Source of the DNA: Manduca sexta
Taxonomy: Eukaryota > Arthropoda > Insecta > Lepidoptera > Sphingidae
Direction of reading: 5' to 3'
DNA length: 64,000 nucleotides
NCBI RefSeq assembly: GCF_014839805.1
Contig: NC_051117.1
Location: forward strand, 4,836,001 to 4,900,000
Positions 12,626 through 25,740 of this stretch are shown here, in pieces. Position 1 is the stretch's first letter; every line of letters begins with the position of its first letter. The notes below the pieces were generated by a model, which was given only the letters and a program-made list of their open reading frames with translations, did not search any database and was not told where the DNA came from. The position numbers were made by a program, and so were the translations under genes.

Positions 12626-13305
12626 CATGTGTCATTATTATGGTCCCTTTTGGTGGGCATCATTGACCTAATTTTATTTAAAGTTGACCTTTTTGAAAAC
12701 CTCTTGAGTAGGATTTAAAAATATGGCCTGTTTAGGTGTAGGTAGTGAAGTTTAGTAATTGAATATGTCAAGACAAAATGCTCCTCAAGATGCTTCCGAT
12801 ATGGCACCGTGATCACAAATAGTCCATATGAAATGAGTTTTCTTGATACGAATATTTCTATATTGTTTTATTGTCAAAACGGCCACAACTTTCGGATCGT
12901 GCCAAATAAAACGTTTATGATGTGTATTTTTAGAGATGTATACAATTTCATTAATTTTACATGAAAATTCAGAGATATTACACGATTTATTATTGTTTCG
13001 TCTGGCGTATCCATCCGAGCACCTCTTCCTAAGACATTGCGCCCACGTTCCCTTCCAGAGCCATTGCTCAACGTTATTAAAATAATAATTCTATCCTACG
13101 CGTCCATTAAATGTTTACTACAGTCGCTAACGTCGACGGGTAGCGTATTTTTAACGTAGTTGTATATAATGTTTGAGGTGGACCGGAGCGGTTTATGTTC
13201 TGGTCACATGTAGGTGGCAATGGGAAATAAATAGAGTACTAATATGAATAATTGAAAAAAAAGACAAAAACCAATGTTGTTTTCACTAAGAGGTAATATA
13301 TTGTA
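12626..13305. other. AT-rich non-coding DNA
   Basis: No gene is recognised. A minus frame of 65 codons (12874-13071) has no recognisable motif. Confidence 0.6.
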
Positions 13306-13605
13306 GTTTTTTTAAATTGCTTTGAATGATGAGACGAGCTTGATGTTCGCCTGATCGTAAGCAATACGACCGCCCATAAATAATAGAACAACCACCTTTA
13401 ATTACAAAGTATTGTTTGGTATTCCACTGCGCTCGCCATCCTGAGGCATGAGATATGCCTTATTATGTAAAGTAGCTGCACTGGCTACAATGTCCTTCAA
13501 ACCGGAACACAACATTGCTTGCAGACTGCTGGTTGGCGGCAAAAATAGAAATTGCGGTAGTACCTACCCAGGCGGAATCTTATATATGAGAGACCTACCA
13601 CCAGT
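13306..13605 (-). repeat. Lepidopteran interspersed repeat with A tail
   Basis: Read on the minus strand, it starts near ACTGGTGGTAGGTCTCTC and passes the blocks CCGCCTGGGTAGGTA and GGATGGCGAGCGCAGTGG. It ends TACGATCAGGCGAAC...CTCGTCTC...AATTTAAAAAAA at 13306. I recognise these blocks as a very frequent lepidopteran repeat. The CATCAGGCGA...CTCGT 3' signature is shared with the short copies at 54583 and 59751, so a common LINE 3' recognition end is likely. About 300 bp; no intact protein frame. Whether it is a SINE or a truncated LINE cannot be told here. Confidence 0.7.
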
Positions 13606-16000
13606 AGTATAGTAGTGTAATATAAGGTATAGTATATGTGAATTAATTGGTATATTGTATCCATGATTATAAATATCATTGTTTATTCTATTAAAGTGGA
13701 GTTACTATTCAGCAGTCAGAGCGTATCATTTCACATCATAACACCCAACCTTACAATATAGAAAACAAACGATACGTATACATTTCTATGGTGCTGTATG
13801 ATACCAATAGTTATATTACTGGGGATGATATTTTTAATGTGCTTGTTGTAGTAACACCTAATTTGATGGTAGATACTGTGTCCAAATATTATGTCAACCA
13901 ACAAAGGTTGCGTCTAGCGACAGTCGACAAAATAATTAAAAACATCAGTTTTTAATTAATTAATCGCAAAGCAAAAAACTTTTCACAATTTCCTTTGTTT
14001 TTATATCTAGTCTCGTTAAGTTAACTGCATATTAGCGTTACTGCTGTTGAAATAGAAAGTTGGTACGTCAATCGTCAGCGTTCAATCATCATCACATTTC
14101 CGGAAACTGTGATGTATGGTCTTCGAGTAACTTTCACATTTATTGTATCCCGTCAATTGCCTTATGGTGTTTAGTGGTTAGAATAGTGTGTCAGAAACTG
14201 TGTGTTTGATTTTAGGTTAATATAGAATATAAGTATGTAATCGATTCAGCTCTAAAACAGTTCTGTTTTGTAGTATTAGTATTGTTACTACTTGGTATTT
14301 CACATGTCTAAGTTATCTTGATTGTTTTTCCTACACGCAGCAACCACGAAAGTTGCTGTTTAGTGGGATTTTTTTCTTGGTCAATTTTGCATACTGAAGA
14401 AGTCGCCGGTTATGGCTGTAAAAATGTATATTTCAATTTGATTCTACATTCAAAGCGTTATTATTCAAACATCAAAACAGTGTTATCAGTTTTTGATTGA
14501 TATAACCGTATCAAATATGCGTCTTTTGACAATTAATTCGAACACATAACGAGATAATAATTGAACGACTTCGAGTCGCAGTAGCCCATTTCTAGTACAT
14601 CATACGTAATCGACCTAGATCACCTAGGAAACGTTTGTTGACACCCTAATCAGCTGAGATTACGGGGTCGGCAACCGGCATACTTGTTTATCAGTTTGGA
14701 GTGAACAAAGACATAATATGTACACACGTACAGTCCGCCGAAATGTTTTGTAAACATGTGGACGTGTGCAGATTGTGATTTGTGGTTAGGTTATACTGTT
14801 ATACAGTGTAGTATAGTCGCTTGGTGAAGCATTTCTTGAAAGTAAGTAGGTATGTATGTTGATGGTTGGGAAGTGTCTCAAAAAGATTTAAAATTAGCTT
14901 TGGTTAAGGTTTCGCTTGTTGGAATACGTGAAAAAAGTACATCCTTTCTTGTGGTTTAACGTTCCACTGTATCAAAATTTTTTGATCCGTAAAAGTATAG
15001 CTTATCACTTTCATATTTACCTATAATATTAGGATGGGTTAATAGATCAAAATTCGATATGTGCTTGTCTATGTGTGTTTATTTACCAACAATGTACGAA
15101 CCTGCTCACCGGTATAATTATATCGTAAACTTTTGCTGTAAATGATAATAGCAACATTGTACATGCGGTTTTCAGTGAGCGAACTTAATCTACTCTGTTA
15201 AACTAACGCGGTGCAACAGTGTTTTTAAGTGACCTAATTTAGAACAATATCTCAGTATCACTGTACAAACAGACATTGTAACTACAATGCACTAGCGACT
15301 GTTACGATTTTATCAATTTATGCATGATAACACTTTGACTTGATGTTTGAGGAAAATCACATGGAAGATTTATCGCGACCTGCATATTGTGTTATAATAT
15401 ATCGCTTTTTGGTGTAGGTTATTTATTGAGTTATTTAGGTTATGTAATAATTATTCAATTGATTTACTTTTCATTTGGACTTTATTGGTATTCATTTAAA
15501 AAACATTTTTGTTAATAATCCAATAGACTGATTATTTGTATAAATACTACCGGTCAAGATTGTCATGATAAACATGAAATAGAACTTTGTAACTGATAGT
15601 CCTGTTAAACCACTGTACATTGCACATTTATAACGTTTTCATAATCCAGTTTATTCACCAAAACAGCGTGTTATCACAAACAAAATCAGAAAGTCGTGTT
15701 ATCCGAATCCGTTCGGGCTTGTTAGTTTTTATTTTAGAAAATACACGAATAACGGTGAAACATGCAATGAATATGAGCCAGTTCGCGTAATGAGTGGCCG
15801 GTGACAAAAACTCGTGAGGCCCCGTTAGCAGTTGTCATCACAATTGCTCTCGTATCTGTAATCGCTTACCGCTCGCGTCGGTTAGTTAGTTTGGGCTACT
15901 GTGTACCGATTGAACTGGGAATGGGTCAGAGTGACCGCGGGTAGAGTTTCGGGTACTTGTTAGTTTGAAACTGTTTTATATGCAATACTCTGTTTGTGTA
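13606..16000. other. AT-rich non-coding DNA
   Basis: No gene is recognised. A perfect 12-bp palindrome TTAATTAATTAA lies at 13952-13963 (two overlapping TAATTA homeodomain cores). A minus frame at 13497-13679 overlaps the preceding repeat and a plus frame at 14318-14500 is featureless. Confidence 0.6.
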
Positions 16001-16182
16001 TCTATACTAATATAACGTTGAAGTGTTTGTTTGTATGCGCTTATCTCAGGAACTACTCAATAGATTCTGTTTTCTAATAGGACGCTACGTTACTTCTGAG
16101 TGCTATAGGCTACGTTCTTTCGGGAAAATAAGTTTTTGTCCGGGAAAACATTTTCACGCAGGCGAAGCCGCGAGCAATCTAA
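16001..16182 (+). mobile_element. Lep1-type non-autonomous Helitron
   Basis: Starts TCTATACTAATATAACG directly after A (16000) and ends CAATCTAA directly before T (16183), fitting Helitron A|TC...CTRR|T. Internal blocks are typical Lep1: GCTTATCTCAGGAACTACTC, TATAGGCTACG, then CACGCAGGCGAAGCCGCGAG. Length is 182 bp with no coding capacity. The ORF at 16023-16262 is an accident of this repeat. Confidence 0.75.
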
Positions 16183-19100
16183 TATCTTCGTTAGTTCTTC
16201 TGTATCTAATACATTACGTACTGATTTTCGACAGAATATTTTTTGTATTCTTACATGATTGAATATCTGTTGATATCTGTGGAATGTACCAGTTGAGAAC
16301 TGATTACTAAGTAAGTTGTAACGCGGTTTGGGTTAAAAGCAAATTATGCATTTGCGCTCTTTTTCAAAGACTAGCCATTATATACATTTTTATCCATCTA
16401 TGTAGAACAACATTAGTAAATTTTGTCTATTCGGCTACAACAAAGACATAGTGGTCAAGAATAATACATTTGCGCATAAAACACATATTACGCATTCAAC
16501 TCACCAGCAACCGTAAATTGTAGACAAAAAAAGGCTATATACATTCAAAAAACGTCGCCAAAATCCACGCTTATCGCCGTCAATCGAACCGCATGCCCAT
16601 CCAAAAAAATCCGGCGACACCACCGTTACGCAGACGGGTGTTGCGTACGCTGAAAAACTACAATGTACAGTGGGCGTGTAACGGTGCGTGCACGGTGACG
16701 TCACATGACACAGTTTCAGATAGGGTTGCCACTTATGTGAAGGGTTTTACTATTTTGACGTATCGTAACCCTGTCAGAAGTAGGCAAGGCCCACTTTCAG
16801 CAGTAGGATAGCAAATTATAGGGCTGGTATATTTATTAAGCTAATGTGTAAAAAGATATCGTTAAATAAGTTGGGTAGAGACATCGAGTTTTAGATCGAG
16901 TTATATTATACGTACTTATTATAAAATAGAGACATTATACCACCAGAATTATATCATATCCATAGGCGAATTTATTAAATAGTAATGGATACATTAATAG
17001 AAGTAAAATGGAAATGTTTCAGGCTCCCATTTCTCGAGGATACAGATTTAGTAAAGCTTTTATAGATTTCTCCCAACCTTATCTGTTCCCGTCATCTCTT
17101 CCCGTAGCGCAGATCGTTCACACGGCCCGATGACACTGACGAGTGACGTAACACCAACATGTGCCACTACGGTCACTGGTTCAGCGTAATTGATGCGATA
17201 AAACGCGCTGCTATATGTTTTTACGATGGTAAACGAGGAACGCATGTTATTGAACTGATGTAAATGGAATGACTGTCACGGCTTGTATTCCAACGCGTTG
17301 TATATCTACACATATATATTATATATATCGAAATAGAGTACACGATGTTTTGTCTCTGTGCACTTAATTTTTTTCACTGTGAATAGATTTTGAAACACGA
17401 GTTCTTCGGATGGAATATCAAGAATCGCTAAGTAGCAATATACAGTACGTGCTGTGCTTTGATTTGTAAGTCAAAGCTCTTTGTTACTACTGCTTATCGT
17501 AATGAGAATACAATACTGTGCGCACTGTTCCTAACTTAGACGTATTCCTCTACAAGGAACTTGCCATCTAGACATTATTACCTTTATTACTCAACTCAGT
17601 AGCCAAGTCTCTAATACTTTCCGTCCACTCAAAGTGCTAAAAGTTTCCCCGTTAAGGACACATGTGTGACAGATGATTACTCACTTCGCGAGATGTAAAA
17701 GAGAAAGCAACTGTAAGTACTCAATCTTACGTCAAACAGAGAAACTATAGTTTGCCAGCTGGGCGATTTCATTTGTTATTGGAAATAGAATCGATGAGAC
17801 CTAGTTAGGTTTAGCTGCAGTGACTTTTTATTTGATTTTTCCATTAACTATTGAGGATACAGTTGATGGACAAGCAACAAAAGCAAATTTTTTTGATGTA
17901 CGTGTTTGTGAACAGGCAAATTTTTCGATATCCGCACAAAAACTTGTAAATTTTTGTATGTGCCTTTTCGGACAGAGGTTATGAATGTTCGAAAATAGGG
18001 GTTAGTTTATTTATGTTTAAATATTTTTTGTAAGCTCCTTAATATGAGCTTAAAAACATTCCGTTACAATTCAACTGAATTACTTGATAAATTTTATGGC
18101 ATTATTATGCAATTCCGAAGATATTTTCGCATTGAAATCAAAGATAAAGAATGTTCACTGTCTATCACATCTATTTTATCACATTCCGAATGACAAAAGC
18201 ATTCGAATATTTAGCGTATGTCGAATCTATAAACCGTGACGTCACACGAGGAGCCGTTGATGTTTCTCGAGTGTTCGTATTACAAATTCCCTCCTTTATG
18301 CCCCGCATTTTTGTATTCCGAACGTGACAATGTCGTTAGTTTTTCAACGTTTGACAATCCCGCCTTGGATCTGTTGAATTCCATACCAAATGTCTTGTAT
18401 CATCAACACGATATTTGAATTTGGAACGGAAACTATTTTGTCCAATGAATTCTGTTTGCTTCCTTTTTTATATGACAAATTACATTAATTGTAATCGTTC
18501 TTCTTAAACTGATTATCTTATCACAATTATTCTGTAGATTTATTTGAAAGTCTACTAGCCCTATTAATGAATCAATGTTCTGAATTCAGTATTGAAGTTG
18601 CCGAAATATATATTTATTATTCAACCTAGTCTTTCACGTGATCGTCTTTTGCAGAAACATGCACTTTTTTCATATTTACATCAGTAAATGAATTTGTTTA
18701 CCCAAATTCATGTCATATTGCAGCATCGGCAAGATTTCTCAAATAGTATATGCATATAGTGGGCGGGACGTTACATCTTTCACTAGATTTTGTGAGCAAA
18801 TCAATTGTTTACATTGCACCATCGCGGTGGAGTATCGGTTTGTTCCGCTAATATATTTTTTCAGGCAACCGACGATTTGATTATAAAGTTTGCATGTCTG
18901 CGCCTTGATTCGGCCTTGGATGTATTAAAGAACTGAATTGTATTTAAGGCGTGCGCATTTATTTTCACTTTCTTTAAAAATCACTAGAATATAATTTCTG
19001 TATTCGCACTGTTTGATTAGGGGTTTGGTTTCCATGAAATCGTTTTTTCTTTTCACCGATTTATATATTTTGTTTATATTGTACGTCATTAGTATTGAAT

Positions 19101-20339
19101 TTCGATTGGCGGCTCAAAACATGGTGATTATAATTGTTGTAGAGTAATCGGGTACACATGTAATTACTTTTATATTTTAAATTAAGAAATGGGATTTCAA
19201 GAAATATAACGCGCAAAAGAACGAAAAAGTAGAGAAATATTTACCTTTAATCTGCGCGCATGTTTAAACATTGCACCGACAGACTGCAAGCACACAAACA
19301 ATAGCAATAAAACTGTCTAAACAATGTAACCTACCATATTGTAATCAAACAATTAAGCTTCTGGCACACGAGCGACGCTTGCAGACGAAATATTTCGATG
19401 TGTCAATGTGAACGAATCGAATGGACAGTTCGGTCGAATAAAAAATGGGAAAGATGGGAATTCTAATTTCTATTGGTAGTGTATGAAGTTACTACAAGCA
19501 TCTCTGAAGATTTACTTTATAAAATGGACTTGGCACACTTTGTAAAGCACCAAACGAAGTCCAAAATTTACTTTTACAAGTCACATTGGCTATCGGTAAA
19601 TTTATTTTTACACTTAGTAGAGAAATAGGAAGTTCTACCGTCTAGCAAAAAAAATTCACCTTAATTAGAAATATAAAAATAAATGCAAACTTCAAGTATT
19701 TTTTAAAACATGACATATCCTTGTTAGATCATGCCAATAACCTTAATTAAATACTGTATCTAAGACATCACCATATCATCAATTATTGAATATGATAGGC
19801 AATATAGTATGCCCTGGCAAAGTTAAAACAGGTTAGCTCTGCATCTTGCGGTTGTCACTTCTCGTAAAGCAGCTTAAGTAAATGGCAGGGTGACAGCATT
19901 CCCCAAGTAATCGATGTTGTAATAATGTTTATTAAAAGATTAGGAAGTGCATAGTTTACAGTCTAATCTTGTAACTGCTCTTTTACCTTTCTAAAGTAAG
20001 GTCCACGTAACAAAAGTTTTCAAGGTGCAAAAATAATTTGGTTTAATTTTTACGATTAGCCTATCGTCTGACGTTAACACTCTCTGAAAGATCCACTCCT
20101 AAAGAAATCGTGTTACAAAAAGATTTCACAGTCTGTCCAATAATGCACAATATTTTTCAATTAGCTCTTCATGACGATCGAAGTATGGTGATGCATTGAA
20201 TAGGGGACCGGCCTATGCTTGATTTTGTACATTATTCTATATGTAATGGTTAATAATACGAAAAAGAAGCACTACTGCGAAAACTGCATAAAGATTGTTT
20301 AAAAAATGAGCGAGTAATTCATATTTAAAATATTGTTAT
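16183..20339. other. AT-rich non-coding DNA with scattered CRE-like palindromes
   Basis: No gene is recognised. TGACGTCA occurs at 16696-16703 and 18237-18244. A more GC-mixed patch at 16560-16720 and a TAGGGTTGCCA word at about 16726 (resembling the hAT ends elsewhere in the window, without a partner) are the only other points of note. Frames at 16501-16811, 17060-17245 and 18236-18418 are short and have no recognisable domain. Confidence 0.6.
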
Positions 20340-20415
20340 GTGCAGAAGTGCGCGCGATTTGGGGATATCGCTTCATCTCTTTCTTTCGCACGCGTCGTAA
20401 TTACCGATGACGTCA
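20340..20415 (-). repeat. TGACGTCA-ended degenerate repeat, copy 1
   Basis: On the minus strand it begins TGACGTCATCGG (palindrome at 20408-20415) and continues through TGCGAAAGAAAGAGATGAAG and CGATATCCCCA. The segment at 25659-25740 shows the same order: TGACGTCACCG, a TGCGCGAGAAAGAGAAAG-like block, then GCGATAACCCCA. They look like two diverged copies of one repeat. The family is not known to me. Confidence 0.45.
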
Positions 20416-23400
20416 CATGTGGGTATTTCGTCTCTTTTCTGTTTCTTGTTAATTATCCCTTCCACCGAAATTCAAAGACTTATAACTTGTTGATTTTTTA
20501 CCGGATTTTAATAATTCCTTCTGTGTTATAATTTATATTATGTAAATATTTGATAATAGTAAGGAACGAAAATGAGTCCGGTACCCTATTATACACTCTA
20601 CAGCTATGGTTTTACAAAACCTTTTCTTTCACGTGTCATTTTGATTTTTTAAGTATCCTGAAGCTATTGTTTTTAGTAAAAGCCAGTGCTCAATTTTCGC
20701 GGCACCATTACCGAAAAGAAACCAGTCATACATTACACTTCTCAAATTGCCGCAAACTGATCTATTTGTCCGAGTAACACGGCCATTATGATTTATCTTG
20801 ACGTTGAAATGAAAAGAGTATAGGAAAATCACCGAGCTCATTAGTCCATCGTAATTGTCAGCTCAGCATTACCATAATGGTACGAGTTCGTTGCACCGTA
20901 GTTTATTGTACTCGCTAGTGGTACGAGTGACCTGCTAGTTTATATTGCGCCCACACGTCAAAATTCCGAGTTTAACTGTTTGTTGTTTTTTTTTCTATGT
21001 GCGGAAGTGTGTCAGTTGTGAATTTGCTCGCGTTGAGTGCAGTTTAGAGGGTCGGTCGGTTTGGCAATTTTTTGATGGATTTTATAGGTAATAGTTACGG
21101 ATGTGATTTCGAATACTTCGTCGTGATATTGTTTGTTGATTTGAGTGGTGTACGATAGTTGTGGAATATGCCGCGTATAGTTTAAAACGTATAATATTAT
21201 ACTTGTGTATAATAATGTTCAAGTATAGTATGATGGCGAAGCGATTATGATGAATTTTGACAGTCAAATACTTTTTTTCACCATCTCAGAATGAAGTCTT
21301 AAAATTCTATATTTAACGGGAATATGAAATTAGAAAATTTATTTAATGGTAACATTACATCTTTATAAAATCTTGCACCTTGTTCGTGTAGTCTAGACCG
21401 CAATGTAATATAAAAGTTAAGTAACAAAACATGCGGAAAGTATAAAAGATATTACCTTCATTATGATGTTCATTGTTCTCTTTACAGTAACGCGTGATAA
21501 TAAGAACTATAATAGATAGTTTTTATAAAGTATTTTTGCTCGTGGCTTTTGCGTGATGAAGTAAATACTGGTGGAATTATAATTAATGAGCTTTTTTAAT
21601 CTAGACATATATAAATGCTTAAACTGATAGGTACAATAATACAATCTGGTTCAACTTATATAATGTTGACAATAATGACGTATAGACTATCTACTGTATA
21701 CAATTTGGAGTACAAAGTAGATTCACAACATAATTGTCTGTAAACATCACAACAATATTTAAATTGCGACAATGAACTAGACATTGGGTACAAAAATGAA
21801 AACGAGACGCGAAATGTCGAGTAAATATAATAATATACGTAAGTGTAACATTAGTTCCGAACGCGCAATTATGTGGGTTAATTAGTCATTGTTGCGGCCC
21901 GATACCGAACGAAAGCGGCTCCCATCCACAATAATTTTATTGTAAATTATTTTAGTAATGTTAGAAAGTGCAATTTCGTTTAAATTGTTAGTTTTGGTAA
22001 AATCGTGTCGTAAAAGATTTCGAATTGTTTTTACTTTTTAAGTTTCAATTGTTGAATTTTATTGGTTAGGTTTTAAGTATTTTATATCATAATGTATTTT
22101 TGTTGTTTCACGTCGACTTAAACAACATTTAGTTTTTAGTTACCACCTACCAGGCGTTTCAATTTTCTGTTTTTTTTAGTCATTGACAGTCTTTGTTGTA
22201 ACACCATTTTAAATATTCCTTTTTTTCTAAATAGCGGACAATTACAATTTCATTTGAAATTGGAAACTGTAGTTTTTATTCGCTTCATCATCTACAAAAC
22301 ACTAAAATCAAATATTGAAAAATAATTTCAATTTAATGTAAAGATTAATAGCGGAAACGTCGCTTCTCTTGTAGTTCGATAGATTGTTAAAATGCAGTCA
22401 TCAGAATGAGACAAAGTTTATAAGTGTTTAGGACTGTTTGACTAAAAGAAATCTTAAGTTTAATAACATAAGCTGCATTTTAGTTTGATTTGATTATTTC
22501 TATTCAAGAATATATTCATACGAACTGAACCGCGAATATTGTATCTTTTAGAATGATGTTTTTACCGTACATTGTGATGGAAATAGACGCGGTAACTCGC
22601 TAGACGGTAGCGACTAGCAACCAGTGACGTAAAACTATTTGACGGTTGCGTGCATGTAATCACCGTCGTAATCAAGGTTATCATATGACTGATATGTTTC
22701 AAGTCGTCATGTGATGAAGCAGTCGGTTGGTAAAGGACAATGTTTCATAAACCTTCAGTTGAAAATATGGACTTTAACGTCATTGAAATAATGTGCATAA
22801 TCGTCTGACAATTTTGAAACAAGAGAGATTTCTATTCATAACGATCTAATGAAATTATATTGTCTATATTGATATTTATATATTAAAGTCGTTTTAGTCA
22901 TAAAATGTGTACCATCAGAAAAAACGTGTAAATACGTGTTTAAAATATTATTTTTCCGGGTTATAAATATCTATCACTGGAGAGTATCACACGGTGTCTA
23001 TTTGAACTTGGTCATAAATCCGCGCGGCTATTTCAGTTGGAGCAACAAACGCACGTCACAACACTTTCCTATTCGATATATCGTATAAATTAACTCGCAT
23101 TTTCAACAATAATTATTCTTAGATGCACATCTGTGACTACCGAATTAATGTTTGGGTAATGTGAATTAATTTAATTTGAGAATGCGAATAGAAGTAGTGA
23201 AACGGTGCGCGAGCGAATACGATTTTTGTAAGCGAATATATGAATGTAAAATCACTACGTGCCTCCGAATTACTTCTAAAATAAAATTTTAGAGTACAAT
23301 TCAGAATTTTTTACATTGATATTAGAAATCTAAAAATGCAAGGTATTTATTGATAAAATTTCTAAATCTTTTGCCAATTATCAAATTACAAAATATCTGG

Positions 23401-23560
23401 CGGTCGTTCCGGGAATAATATTTCATCCATCACTAAATAAAAAATAATCTAATGTTAACACAAAAAACACGGCAATCAATATTTACGAGCGTTACTTCCA
23501 GGTATTACATACGTATAGATAGATCGTAAACGTGATGCAAAATTACAGCGCTCAAGTGTA
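20416..23560. other. AT-rich non-coding DNA
   Basis: No gene is recognised. A GC-mixed patch at about 21890-21930 sits among otherwise AT-rich sequence. Frames at 20550-20841 and 21082-21267 are not recognisable. Confidence 0.6.
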
Positions 23561-23700
23561 AGGTCGCCGCGCGAGGTCACCGGCCTGCGCTCAGCCGCCA
23601 GCCGGGTTGCCAGTACTTGCCATTTGCCAGTATGTGTTGCCAGCCATACCTGCCAGTTGCCAACCATGGCGCGACTCCGTCTAGACTCGGACAATACCCG
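23561..23700. other. GC-rich island with TGCCA cluster and well-placed ATG
   Basis: 89 of 140 bases are G or C (64 percent by hand count), the highest of the larger islands. Six TGCCA words lie between 23607 and 23662. Just after them the plus strand reads CAACCATGGCG (ATG at 23666), a good start context, opening a frame of 46 codons to 23806. Its first 15 or so codons (MARLRLDSDNTRLFL) lie in the GC-rich part and the rest runs into AT-rich DNA. It could be a promoter with a first coding exon, a regulatory element, or a minus-strand feature. No domain is visible. Confidence 0.4.
23607..23662. repeat. Six degenerate TTGCCA units
   Basis: TTGCCA or CTGCCA starts at 23607, 23617, 23624, 23637, 23650 and 23657, giving spacings of 10, 7, 13, 13 and 7. 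The spacing is not a strict tandem period. It may be a decayed tandem repeat or a cluster of binding sites. Confidence 0.6.
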
Positions 23701-24820
23701 TCTGTTTTTGTCTCGCGTGTTTAATTGCTATTCAATTGAATGCGAGTGTAAATTGATTAGATTTTTTCTTATCATTGACTTTTATGAAGTGTTTAATGTG
23801 TATTGACAAAGGGTATTACAACCTTTTTAGTATTATTATATGTTATGTATGCCTCTAACTTTGTTGAATATGTAATGTTAAAAAAGATTGTGATATAATG
23901 CTATATTAATAATATTATGCATTTATTTTGTACACGGTATTTTTATCTCACTATTAATCTTGATAGTATGCAGCATATCGTATGATGGCAGCCAGAGTGA
24001 CTATAAAAATTTTAAACTTCTATTAACTTAAAATTTTCCTAGAATTTTGCTGTAAGGTATCTGTACATTTTAATTTCACACTATCCGTTAGTCGGTAGTT
24101 GTAGATAATCTCAACAATTAATTATACGAAAATTCTGGCACAAGACACAAGGCATGAAATGAATTATAAGAAGACATTATGATACGTTGTTTTAAAATCT
24201 TAGCACAATAAAAATTGTAATGTCTTCTCGTACATTCAGTTAGGACGTGATCGTTTGTGCATGGTTTTAATATAGAATAAACTTTAATAATGAGCACTTA
24301 AAACTGTTTTACTATTTAATTATGTAGTGGCACTTCTATCTTACGTCATGCATAATACAAATAAATTTAAAACTTATTCCACGAGTCTTTAAAATCGTCT
24401 GGACTTTAGCGTAAGTAATGCCATTTAGTGCAAAGAACAGAAAATTGCATAGTTAAACTTTTTAATTTATTAATGCAGTTGTTAGAATTTTTAACTAACC
24501 ACGGGGAATGTTTTTCGCTAACAAAATACTGGCTTCAAGGGCATGAATGCAGAAACTAAATATTTACAAATTTTTATTTAGTTTTATTTGGAATAATAAA
24601 CAATTATGTAATAAGACTTTAACTGTTATCAATAGTATAGGTATCTATTAACAAAAAATTGTCCACTGAGTTAAAAAGTTTGATTTACAATATACATCGC
24701 AAAACATTAAATACAAGCCGAATAAAGAAAGTGCAGATGTTGAAACCCCACGGTGTACATTACAAAACTCTTATATCACAAATCAATTTACGCGATCATT
24801 AAACTGAACCTTGTACTGCG
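23701..24820. other. AT-rich non-coding DNA
   Basis: No gene or repeat is recognised. Confidence 0.6.
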
Positions 24821-24960
24821 ACCGCACGCGGACGTGTCATCACGTGCGAAACAGTCGTAATTATTTTGTCGACCGCAGACCAGCAACCGTTGGCGGTTGG
24901 CACGCATCGATATGGGGTTCAGCGTCCGAACACGACGCAGGACATTGTCTCATGCGCTAC
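24821..24960. other. GC-rich island
   Basis: 79 of 140 bases are G or C (56 percent by hand count). A plus-strand ATG frame (24811-25041, 76 codons) covers it; the product is rich in Arg, His and Cys and has no recognisable domain. Contains the E-box CACGTG at 24841-24846. Regulatory element or exon fragment possible. Confidence 0.35.
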
Positions 24961-25658
24961 ATACAGTTAATTGAAATAATTTTATTTGTTAATTGCATTT
25001 GTGTAAACTTGAGGATGAGTGTATGTTATAGAGGTGAATGACCTGTAAAGGTTTTTTTTTTTACTGTGACTTGCTTTATGGTCGATAGCAAATGTATTAT
25101 TCTTTCTTCTATTAGTGTTACTCGCATTGTACGTCACATCGATATAAGTTGAAAACCAATTTCATGACAAATCTAAGCCTACAAAGTCACCAGACGCTGA
25201 AATTGAAACTTAATTTCGCGAAACGTTGGAATGAGTCTCATTCTCGTTTAATTCTCGATGGCCATGACGGCAATGCCTTGATAGGTTTAACGGGACGCAA
25301 CACCATTAACTGGTTCGTAAAGCGTCGTCCTGCTCTCGCGTTATCGATCCTGATCGCAGAGGAAAAAGATTAATGCGACAATTAAACGGATCACATTGGG
25401 AGATAACGCTCGTTTCACTCGGATAATTATTTGTAATTTGTTGCTGGTTGAATTTGAATGATGTGGTGATTGATTGCTGGAAGTTTGATTTGCGTAAGGT
25501 GGTTGACAAATTCTTAGAAAAAAAAATACGTTTTTCATAAATGTATGTGTTCCTAAATCTAACGGAAGGATTCTCAAAATCGACACAACAATAAATAAGT
25601 TATAAAGCTTGGAAATTTATGGAAGCGATGGCTGGTAAATAACAGTAATAGCAAACTA
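24961..25658. other. Mixed-composition non-coding DNA
   Basis: Between about 25200 and 25440 the composition is more even. Opposite-strand frames overlap there (25149-25373 plus; 25306-25509 and 25341-25586 minus). None has a domain I recognise. Confidence 0.5.
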
Positions 25659-25740
25659 TGACGTCACCGAGTGTCACTAGCCAAAACGCTGCACTGTTTG
25701 CGCGAGAAAGAGAAAGTGCGATAACCCCACCACGTCCACA
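25659..25740 (+). repeat. TGACGTCA-ended degenerate repeat, copy 2
   Basis: Starts with TGACGTCACCGAGTG (palindrome 25659-25666), then the block TTGCGCGAGAAAGAGAAAG and GCGATAACCCCACC. Counterpart of the minus-strand copy at 20340-20415. The frame at 25658-25852 is a shadow of it. Confidence 0.45.
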
